Source of the DNA: Dasania sp051277005
GTDB taxonomy: Bacteria > Pseudomonadota > Gammaproteobacteria > Pseudomonadales > Dasaniaceae
Assembly: GCA_051277005.1 (NCBI GenBank)
Contig: JBNMPS010000033.1
Coordinates: forward strand, 1-21,044
Length of the DNA stretch: 21,044 nucleotides
Direction: 5' to 3'
Positions 15,151 through 21,044 of the stretch are shown here, piece by piece. The number at the start of each line of letters is the position of its first letter. The first letter of the stretch is position 1. A model generated the notes under the pieces. That model ran no database searches. It was not told the DNA's origin and worked only from the letters and a program-made list of their open reading frames with translations. The translations under genes and the position numbers were made by a program.

Positions 15151-15173
15151 AAAACGACCTTCATTCGAAGGTC
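15151..15173 (-). terminator. Terminator of the SPFH/NfeD operon
   Basis: Read on the minus strand, GACCTTC-GAAT-GAAGGTC is followed by GTTTTAC. The perfect 7-bp stem lies 10 bases beyond the NfeD stop. Confidence 0.75.
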
Positions 15174-15183
15174 TCAAGCTAGC

Positions 15184-15654
15184 TTATAACAGTGGCTTAA
15201 CCAGCATTACTGTGCCATCGACACCTACAATGGTACACATCTGTTTGTGTGTTATTGCTTCGCAATTGGCATCTTGGCTTAGGCGAGCAGTCCAATCGAC
15301 ACCGGAGTAGCGTATTTTACCGCCAGTTTGGCTGATGTCGCTGGCGGCAGGCACTTGCAAGCCAATCATGTCGCTGCTGGTATCGGGGCCACCGCCGGCG
15401 TTTTGAAACTTTTTTAACGGTTGCCAAAGTACCGCGGCAAGTATCGCCGTACTAACGCCAAGGGTGAAAATCTCTGACTCCCAGCCGCTAATAATACCCA
15501 TGCTCGATAACACGCCAGTAAAAAAGGCGGCAATACCTAAAAACAGTAGCGGCCCACTGAGGCCGAGTATGCCTAGTTCAACAGTTAGGCTAATACCGCC
15601 TATTAGGTAAAAGACTTTGTCGTGGTTATCGAGTAAATATTGCAATAAAGTCAT
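15184..15654 (-). CDS. NfeD-family membrane protein
   Basis: This 156-residue protein has a hydrophobic N-terminal half (about residues 14-80, three predicted helices, one starting FYLIGGISLTVELGILGLSG). The C-terminal NfeD-type OB-fold (about residues 95-156) includes MIGLQVPA, GKIRYSGVDWTARL and the final VDGTVMLVKPLL. NfeD proteins are small membrane partners of SPFH/band-7 proteins, as in YbbJ with QmcA of E. coli. Here the SPFH gene lies immediately upstream with a 9-base gap, so they form one operon. Their role in membrane microdomain organisation or protein quality control is known only in general terms. Confidence 0.9.
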   Translation of the reverse strand: MTLLQYLLDNHDKVFYLIGGISLTVELGILGLSGPLLFLGIAAFFTGVLSSMGIISGWESEIFTLGVSTAILAAVLWQPLKKFQNAGGGPDTSSDMIGLQVPAASDISQTGGKIRYSGVDWTARLSQDANCEAITHKQMCTIVGVDGTVMLVKPLL

Positions 15655-15663
15655 GGTTTACCT

Positions 15664-16641
15664 CTAGCTATGCGATAATTTTAAACTGCTAGAAACAGCA
15701 ATGGCTTGTGCGACAGTGCTTGAGATATTATCACCGGTTTTGCCATCGGTTAATATCACGGTACCTTCGGCGGCAATAGCGCGATGCGCTTTAATTGCAT
15801 CTTGTGCCAAGGTTAGGGTTACCGCCGCTTTACCTTGCTCGGAGCTGGCAGCTTCACCCACAACATGAAGGGCGCTAGCCTCAGCTGTAGCGACAAGGGT
15901 TATGGCTTCAGCTTTACCCGCTGCTTCTAAAACTTGTGAGGCTTTTGAGGCTTCTGCCGCTAATACCTGCTCGGCCTTTGCCGCTTCAGCGTCGAGTACT
16001 CGAGCTTGTTTTTCGCCTTCAGCGGTTGTGATTGCCGCCGATTTAACACCTTCAGCCGTGAGGATTACTGAGCGTTTTTCGCGCTCTGCGGTCATTTGTT
16101 TTTCCATGTCTTCACGAATCGATTGTGGTGGGGTGATATCTTTGATTTCATAGCGCGTTACCATAACACCCCACGGAGCCGTGGCTTCCGTCATGGCACC
16201 TAAGATTTTAGCGTTAATAGCGTCACGGCTTTGAAAACATTCATCCAGTTCCATTTCACCAATGGCGTTTCTCATGGTGGTCATGGCGAGCTGCACCACA
16301 GATGTTTTGTAATCGGTAATGTTGTTAGTGGCAGCGGCGGCATCGGTCACCTTCATAAAGAGAATGCCGTCTAACAGAAGCGTGATGTTATCTTTGGTGA
16401 TGGCTGCTTGAGCGCTAATATCTAAAGATTGTTCTTTGAGATTACGGTCGGCGGCAACAGTTTGAATAAAGGGAATAATAAAGTTTAAGCCCGCCCCTAG
16501 AGTTTTATCGTATTTACCTAGGGTGTAAATAACATAACCTCGGTTTTGCGGTACAAAATGAATGCCCTTTTTGAGGGTGTACAGGGCAACAATGGCAATC
16601 CAAAATAATGGGCTGGTGAGCAGTATTTGTAAAATGGGCAT
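15664..16641 (-). CDS. SPFH/band-7 (stomatin/QmcA-like) membrane protein
   Basis: This 325-residue protein has an N-terminal membrane anchor (about residues 3-24). The SPFH domain (about residues 28-190) starts near FVPQNRGYVIYTLGKYDKTL and includes LGAGLNFIIPFIQ, KDNITLLLDGILFMKVTDA, MRNAIGEMELDECFQSRDAI and WGVMVTRYEIKDITPP. A long alanine- and glutamate-rich coiled region with repeated AEG/AEA units follows (about residues 190-270). Length and motifs match E. coli QmcA (YbbK, 305 residues). It would oligomerise in the inner membrane. The NfeD partner follows directly. The GTVILTDGKTGD tail near the C-terminus is not one I recognise from QmcA. Confidence 0.92.
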   Translation of the reverse strand: MPILQILLTSPLFWIAIVALYTLKKGIHFVPQNRGYVIYTLGKYDKTLGAGLNFIIPFIQTVAADRNLKEQSLDISAQAAITKDNITLLLDGILFMKVTDAAAATNNITDYKTSVVQLAMTTMRNAIGEMELDECFQSRDAINAKILGAMTEATAPWGVMVTRYEIKDITPPQSIREDMEKQMTAEREKRSVILTAEGVKSAAITTAEGEKQARVLDAEAAKAEQVLAAEASKASQVLEAAGKAEAITLVATAEASALHVVGEAASSEQGKAAVTLTLAQDAIKAHRAIAAEGTVILTDGKTGDNISSTVAQAIAVSSSLKLSHS

Positions 16642-16817
16642 AAGCAGATCCTATTGTTTTTTTTAATGATTTTATGTGTTTTTTCTGATGGTGAAATCTG
16701 CGCCTATCATGGCATATTTTTGATTAATTGATAGTAAAAGCGTTGCTATAAAAACATATTGATTAGGGATAGTGACTTATCGTGTTTTGCTAAGGTCGCA
16801 ATTCATTTAATGCGGCG

Positions 16818-16846
16818 TAACGCTGGCGTTAAAAAAAGCTTATAAT
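16818..16846 (+). promoter_or_regulatory. Promoter of the HELMH lipoprotein gene with overlapping dyad
   Basis: A consensus TATAAT lies at 16841-16846. The -35 position falls on a perfect dyad TAACGC-TG-GCGTTA (16818-16831) and is otherwise weak, as expected for a promoter needing an activator or held by a repressor. Transcription would start near 16853, supporting translation from 16890 rather than from the GTG at 16857. Confidence 0.5.
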
Positions 16847-16889
16847 CCTAGTAATAGTGATTACACAACATAATAAAAAAGGAATGTCG

Positions 16890-18125
16890 ATGTTAGAACT
16901 GGGCTGGTTATTGTATAAGCTGCGGTATTTACCTCTATTGTTACTGGTCTTAATAATGTCTGCTTGTGGTGGCGGTGGCGGTAGTGACCATGGTGCTGGC
17001 GGCCAAGCAGCTGAAGAGGGTGATTACGATAATGCCAGGGTGTATAAAGCCGAATCCTCCTACGCGGGCCTATTAACCACCTGCGCGCTTGTTGATAATA
17101 CCGCCGATAGTTGTTCGCTAAGCGATTTACCCCTGCTGGTCGAAGAGGCTAGGACGCCCTCGGTGGATCAGATTATGGATAGGGTGATTGTCTCTCATCA
17201 ATGGATGGGTGTGAGATTTCAACAAACCATAGAAACTTACCCTGGCGAGTTGTTGCGTATATTTTCTAGCGTTGCCACTATTGTTATTGATGATGATATT
17301 CGTCCGTCCTATTACGACCCCTATACCAGTACGATATACCTTGATGCAGCCTACCTTTGGCAAACCAATGCAGAAAAAGCCACCATTTCTCAAGACGAGG
17401 ATTTCCGTAGCGGATTTGATGATGAATTAGATTTTGTGTCGTTGGCGCGCTATGTAGAAGGTTTTAATGATGCCTGGGATTATTATGCGCTAGACGATAA
17501 TATCGAAAGAGGCGTGAATGATTTAAGGCTGAATTTTGCTCGTTTGTTATTACATGAGTTAATGCATGCCAATGATTTTTTTCCGCCCAATGAAATAGAG
17601 ACACTCAACCAAAATCAAACTCTGTATGAGGCTTTGCAATCATTACGGAGTAAAAATATATCAACGCAGCTAAATGCGGTGATGCCCTTAGGCTCTACTC
17701 TTATGTATGGCTTGGCTGATGTTATGTACTCAGGTGATAACGCCAACGCTGAGCAACAACAATTATCTGCTGCAGAGGTGGGTGAGGAAATGGAAAGTGA
17801 TGGTGCGAATGATGGTTATGGCTATTCATCACAGTATGAAGATGTCGCGATGTTGTTTTCTGAGGCCATGATGAAATATTTTTTCGATGTAGATAGAGAT
17901 ATTGCCTATACCAACCGACCCGGTGATAACGCCTTTTGCGATGATTATATTGTTGGCTGGGGGATGCGGGGGCGTATGGGTGATGTGAATGTGAAAGACC
18001 GTGCCCAATTTGTGGTTGAAAGTGTTTACGCTGATCTAGATTTTAGTTTGTTTTTTCAAAACCTACCGGCACCCATCATGATGAGGGCTGGAGAAACTTG
18101 GTGTGATAATTTAGCGGTGTTTTAA
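16890..18125 (+). CDS. Putative lipoprotein zinc metallopeptidase (HELMH motif), unknown family
   Basis: This 411-residue protein is probably exported and lipid-anchored. A hydrophobic signal (about residues 10-24) ends in a lipobox LIMSAC with the lipidated Cys at about residue 26, followed by a glycine-rich linker GGGGGSDHGAGG. Around residues 220-230 it carries LLLHELMHANDFFPPNEIE, which fits the zincin HExxH motif; a further acidic ligand is not identified. The rest is acidic with no family I recognise. It starts at the ATG at 16890, where AAGGA lies 6 bases upstream; an in-frame GTG at 16857 is too close to the predicted transcription start. Base use is like its neighbours. A broken second copy of its middle region lies 3 kb downstream. 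Peptidase activity is inferred from the motif only. Confidence 0.7.
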   Translation: MLELGWLLYKLRYLPLLLLVLIMSACGGGGGSDHGAGGQAAEEGDYDNARVYKAESSYAGLLTTCALVDNTADSCSLSDLPLLVEEARTPSVDQIMDRVIVSHQWMGVRFQQTIETYPGELLRIFSSVATIVIDDDIRPSYYDPYTSTIYLDAAYLWQTNAEKATISQDEDFRSGFDDELDFVSLARYVEGFNDAWDYYALDDNIERGVNDLRLNFARLLLHELMHANDFFPPNEIETLNQNQTLYEALQSLRSKNISTQLNAVMPLGSTLMYGLADVMYSGDNANAEQQQLSAAEVGEEMESDGANDGYGYSSQYEDVAMLFSEAMMKYFFDVDRDIAYTNRPGDNAFCDDYIVGWGMRGRMGDVNVKDRAQFVVESVYADLDFSLFFQNLPAPIMMRAGETWCDNLAVF

Positions 18126-18254
18126 GCCGGCCTTAGTTATCATCATGTCCTTAATATGGCGGCGAGGTTTAAGGTCTCGGTAGAGGTGCCATAGAGTTTT
18201 TTTGCTAAAGCTCAGTTCACCCATGCTCTTGCCGATACGACCTACCGTAATGGC
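18111..18254 (-). pseudogene. Possible C-terminal gene remnant, antisense
   Basis: A minus-strand frame of 47 codons reads VGRIGKSMGELSFSKKTL, then WHLYRDLKPRRHIKDMM and a stop inside the lipoprotein gene's last codons. Its composition is protein-like and unlike random sequence, but it has no proper start upstream (a stop codon precedes it) and I cannot name the family. It may be the tail of a gene lost by rearrangement, or chance. Confidence 0.25.
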
Positions 18255-18393
18255 CTAATACCCACAATGAGCGCTCTGGAGTGAATAGCCCAGCCAGGCA
18301 TCCCCCTCCTCGTTATTTTGAAAAACTATGTCCCGGTTAAGTGTGGCCTGCACTTAGTTTAATTGAAGAAAAATAGCGTATAGCCCTATAAAA

Positions 18394-19285
18394 TTGAATG
18401 ATTTCAAAATGTTGCTTGAGTATCGAAACAGCTTTACTAACAGGAAAGCCATAGTAAGCCAGTTGCTTGGGAGAGAAGGTCTTGATTCACCCGCTCCTGA
18501 GATGGAACAGCACCTGAGCGAAATGCCGGCATTTCCACATTGCTGCAGAGGGAAGATAAATCACCATGGAAAATGGGGAGTTCAGAGTGTTACAGGTGCC
18601 AATCATGCAATAAGGCCTTTGTGACGAGAGTAGGAACCCCGCTCCATGGATTGAGGCTTAAATATCGGTGGAGCAAATGTGCTGATGTATGATTGAAGGT
18701 CATTCAATTCTCAAATCTGCTGATATTAGCGGTGTTAACACTAAGGCTGCTTTCCGCTGAGGCGTCACCTCCTGCGAAATCTCGATAGGATCAAAGCAGA
18801 TAGAGCTAGCAGGTATCGTAGAGGGAGATGAAACTCGGGCTAGCAAGTCACAAGAGGCAAAGGGATTTGCCTCGACCGGCTAGTAATCTAGGCACTAAGG
18901 CGGCTAAGTGTGGTCGTTCTAGTTGCTATAGATAGGGGCAGAACGCGTTTTTGATCAGCCAGTGCCGCCCCTGGTTTACACAAATGTAAAACAGGTTTTG
19001 GTTGGACGATTAAGCAAGGATATTATTTTTTGTAGTGATTCAGCGGCCAGTTCTTCAAGGATGTGTAAAGCGCATGATATTCAGCGCAATGAGTGAGGGG
19101 GGGGCGGTGCCGTGGGTCATGTTTTGTGCATTCAAGGCATGAATTCAGATCACGCTAGATTTAAACGATGGATGATGGGATTTAACGGAGTTGCAGCCAG
19201 GTGCCTATGCGGCTATTTGGGTTGGTTTCGATACTTGGATGCCCATGACAGTTACAAAAATATGAGTTTTATGAAAGTCCAGTAA
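18394..19285 (+). pseudogene. IS1595-family (ISXO2-like) transposase relic
   Basis: Pieces of one transposase are scattered over the plus-strand frames in the right order. There is a zinc-ribbon start FPHCC (first Cys changed from CPHC), then GKWGVQ, then CYRCQSCNKAFVTRVGTPLH, LRLKYRWSKCADV, MIEGHSILKSADISGVN, TKAAFR and RRHLLR. Further on come LAGIVEGDET (the first DDE Asp region), LVGRLSKDIIFCSDSAA, HARFKRWMMGFNGVAA and CGYLGWFRYLDAH, ending in a TAA at 19283-19285. Several frameshifts and stop codons interrupt it, so it is inactive. The total of 890 bases is close to a full-length IS1595 transposase gene. A TTG at 18394 fits the start. I did not locate terminal repeats or target duplications. 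Family identity is from recalled motifs. Confidence 0.85.
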
Positions 19286-19495
19286 TATTTAATTAGAGCA
19301 TAGCTAACATTAAAATCGCTGGCTAGCGAAATGCACTTTCACGCCCAGCAATAGTGTCGAAGTAATTTACAGTATGGTCGCTGCCAGGTGAGGCCTAACA
19401 TATGAACACTGTTGTTATGCTGGCGCCGGTGTCTTGGCCTGATAATTGCTTGGTCTAGTGTTTTTAATACAACTCAAATATAACGGAAACAAAAA

Positions 19496-20158
19496 ATGAA
19501 TTTAAGTAAACGTATTTTAGGCGTCATCTCGGTCAGCCTTTTAGCGGCCACATCACACGCGGGCCTAATTGCTATCGATTCTTATGATATTGATGATACC
19601 CGCACATCTGGCTATGGCGGCTGGAGTCATTCATATGGCGGTACGATCTCTGCAGATGGCGCCCTATTTGACTACACCAACGGCTCAGGCACATTAAACG
19701 ATGGTTCAATTGGTACGACCGTGTCAGACACCCATCTATTTTACACAACTGACAGCTCTTCAATTGAGTTAAACTTGGCTGCAAATACGACAATTTCTTC
19801 GCTTTCATTATTTAGCTTTGAAGGCGGCAACGGTATCCCAGGCAGCATCACTGGTTTCGACGTTACCATCAACGGATTTACAGCGTACTTAGCTACATCA
19901 GGCTTTGGCACATCTGGTAATTCCTACGCAAATCCACATGAGTCTGCCAGCTTGTTTGGTTCGGTCTTGGACGGTTTAATCACTGATACGATTACTCTTT
20001 CTGGTTTCACTACGGACGGCGTATATTCTCAGTACTTCGCGATTTCTGAAATTGAAGTGAATGGTGTAACCAGTTCAGTACCTGAGCCAACAACTTTAGC
20101 GTTATTGGCCCTTGGCATTGCGGGTTTGGGAGCCTCTCGTAAGCGTAAAGCTGCTTAG
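19496..20158 (+). CDS. PEP-CTERM sorting-domain surface protein
   Basis: This 220-residue exported protein has a signal peptide (about residues 1-22, ending SHAG). A Ser/Thr/Gly-rich body follows, without recognisable domain. The C-terminal PEP-CTERM signal at residues 195-220 is VPEPTTLALLALGIAGLG followed by ASRKRKAA: the PEP motif, a membrane helix and a basic tail. Exosortase recognises such tails and attaches or releases the protein at the cell surface. No exosortase or polysaccharide genes are in the window, so the machinery must be elsewhere. GGAA lies about 10 bases before the ATG. The gene is flanked by the transposase relic and the broken lipoprotein copy and has its own terminator. 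Confidence 0.9.
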   Translation: MNLSKRILGVISVSLLAATSHAGLIAIDSYDIDDTRTSGYGGWSHSYGGTISADGALFDYTNGSGTLNDGSIGTTVSDTHLFYTTDSSSIELNLAANTTISSLSLFSFEGGNGIPGSITGFDVTINGFTAYLATSGFGTSGNSYANPHESASLFGSVLDGLITDTITLSGFTTDGVYSQYFAISEIEVNGVTSSVPEPTTLALLALGIAGLGASRKRKAA

Positions 20159-20202
20159 TTCCTGGCGACTGAGAAAGCTGCCAGTACTCCTTTAAAAATA
20201 CA

Positions 20203-20234
20203 GGGTGCCTATTTTCGAATGGCACCCTTTTTTT
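20203..20234 (+). terminator. Rho-independent terminator after the PEP-CTERM gene
   Basis: GGGTGCC (20203-20209) pairs with GGCACCC (20221-20227) and is followed by seven T residues (20228-20234). Confidence 0.85.
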
Positions 20235-20257
20235 GCCAAAAAATCACCAAGAATTAT

Positions 20258-20267
20258 CCCCCCCCCC
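20258..20267. repeat. Poly-C tract of ten bases
   Basis: Ten C residues in a row lie between the PEP-CTERM terminator and the broken lipoprotein copy. Such a tract is prone to length change, but no gene starts close enough to suggest phase variation. Confidence 0.6.
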
Positions 20268-20410
20268 TTTAGCGTCCAGATGGCTTTATGCTGCAGGCAT
20301 TATTTCTACGTAAGACATCCAAAGATAATAGATTGGCCACTTAGTTGCATCAAGAACTGAAGAGCAAATAACTCCATTGGTTTTAGATGTATTGCCTATA
20401 GACAATCGGT

Positions 20411-20830
20411 TAGTGCGCTATATGGAAGGGTTTAATAATGCTTGGGATTATTATGCGCTAGACGATAATATCGAAAGAGGCGTCAATGATTTAAGGCTAA
20501 ACTTTGCTCGTTTGTTATTACATGAGTTAATGCATGCCAATGAATTTTTTCCGCCCAATGAAATAGAGACACTCAATCAAAATCAAACACTGTATGAGGC
20601 TTTGCAATCATTACGGAGTAAAAATATATCAACGCAGCTAAATGCGGTGATGCCCTTAGGTTCTTCTCTTCTCTTATGTATGGCTTGGCTGATGTTATGT
20701 GCTCAGGTGATAATGCCAGCGCTGAGCAACAACAATTATCCGCTGCTGAGGTGGGTGATGTGAATGTGAAAGACCGTGCCCAATTTGTTGTTGAAAGTGT
20801 TTACGCTGATCTAGATTTTAGGTAACTACT
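20411..20830 (+). pseudogene. Partial, broken copy of the HELMH lipoprotein gene
   Basis: This stretch repeats 17443-18046 of the lipoprotein gene at very high identity, including the HELMH motif. It lacks the signal peptide and N-terminal third, and the C-terminal end past the LDF codons. Compared with the parent it has a 5-base insertion (TCTTC-type slippage after CCCTTAGG), which shifts the frame into nonsense (SLLLCMAWLM). It also lacks 198 bases: the parent segment between two TGGGTGA copies (17779-17785 and 17977-17983) is gone, leaving one copy at 20752-20758. The tail again matches the parent (DVNVKDRAQFVVESVYADLDF) until 20821, where the sequences part, and a stop follows at once. 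It is not expressed as a working enzyme. Confidence 0.9.
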
Positions 20831-20864
20831 CAGCGAGTTCATCAAAAAAAACATAATAAAAGTC

Positions 20865-20893
20865 TTGACAGATATTTAGGTGATTTTTATGTT
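20865..20893 (+). promoter_or_regulatory. Predicted sigma-70 promoter near the right edge
   Basis: TTGACA (20865-20870), 17 bases and TATGTT (20888-20893) make a near-consensus promoter starting near 20900. It is followed by a small hairpin CCATTT-GCT-AAATGG (20901-20915). The downstream gene is unclear and may lie outside the window. Confidence 0.5.
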
Positions 20894-20940
20894 TCCCCGC
20901 CCATTTGCTAAATGGCGTGCATCTTGCCCCTGCAGCATCC

Positions 20941-21036
20941 ATGGTGCGCGGCACAGATCGATTAATCAATCATTAGAGTCTTGCCAAACGCAAAAAACTT
21001 AAAGCCCTTAAAACGCAACACCAGGCGAAAAAATAG
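20941..21036 (+). pseudogene. Short lysine-rich frame interrupted by a TAG, possible gene remnant
   Basis: From the ATG at 20941 the frame reads MVRGTDRLINH, then TAG (20974-20976). In the same frame it continues SLAKRKKLKALKTQHQAKK to a second TAG at 21034-21036. The lysine-rich tail looks like a protein end. It lies downstream of a good promoter but has no clear ribosome site. It may be a small decayed gene or chance. Confidence 0.2.
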
Positions 21037-21044
21037 CGCTTTAA

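Noticed and set aside
18394..18624. A 76-codon gene starting at a TTG
   Set aside because: Its content is the start of an IS1595 transposase whose remainder continues in other frames, so it is part of a relic.
20377..20763. A 128-codon gene containing HELMH
   Set aside because: It is the broken partial copy of the lipoprotein gene; its start has no ribosome site or signal peptide and its last 28 codons are out of frame.

Overview
The window looks like a chromosomal segment of a marine-type gammaproteobacterium (Cellvibrionales/Alteromonadales-like). I infer this from moderate GC content, a class I DAHP synthase, an AmgK-type sugar kinase, a DegQ-type protease, a QmcA/NfeD pair, an HD-GYP protein and a PEP-CTERM protein. 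No rRNA, tRNA or CRISPR array was seen. The first 18 kb is mostly ordinary housekeeping and accessory genes. The last 3 kb is a decayed, rearranged region.

Layout. 1-63 is the start of an IS30-family transposase running off the left edge. 517-723 is a cold-shock protein with a promoter about 145 nt upstream of its start codon. 923-2080 is a CDP-alcohol phosphatidyltransferase followed by a TagD-like cytidylyltransferase, a possible two-enzyme phospholipid head-group module. It shares a bidirectional terminator with the convergent DAHP synthase (2244-3293). An AmgK-like kinase (3702-4784) converges on a 3-oxoacid CoA-transferase operon (scoB-scoA). That operon is divergent from a LysR regulator, which in turn converges on HMG-CoA lyase; together they make a leucine/ketone-body unit that would produce acetoacetate and activate it. 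A degenerate HD-GYP protein follows (8658-9989).

The most interesting block is 10276-13485 on the minus strand: a BlaI-type repressor, a BlaR1-type M56 membrane metallopeptidase carrying a C-terminal TonB domain, a separate TonB-like protein and an ExbD-like protein, ending in a clear terminator. There is no beta-lactamase and no ExbB. Three near-identical 18-bp dyads lie upstream of the repressor gene, and one sits on its predicted -10 box. The M56 gene carries a one-base frameshift in a G5 run (C5 on the coding strand) that cuts off its TonB domain; the missing part is intact in the next frame.

Divergent from this is a DegQ-like protease (13667-15022), followed by the convergent QmcA/NfeD pair (15184-16641). 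The right end holds a putative lipoprotein zinc-peptidase with an HELMH motif (16890-18125), a frameshifted relic of an IS1595-family transposase (18394-19285), a PEP-CTERM surface protein (19496-20158) and a broken partial copy of the lipoprotein gene (about 20411-20821). The copy has lost 198 bp between two TGGGTGA repeats and gained 5 bp. The last 220 bases hold a good sigma-70-like promoter but no gene I can name.
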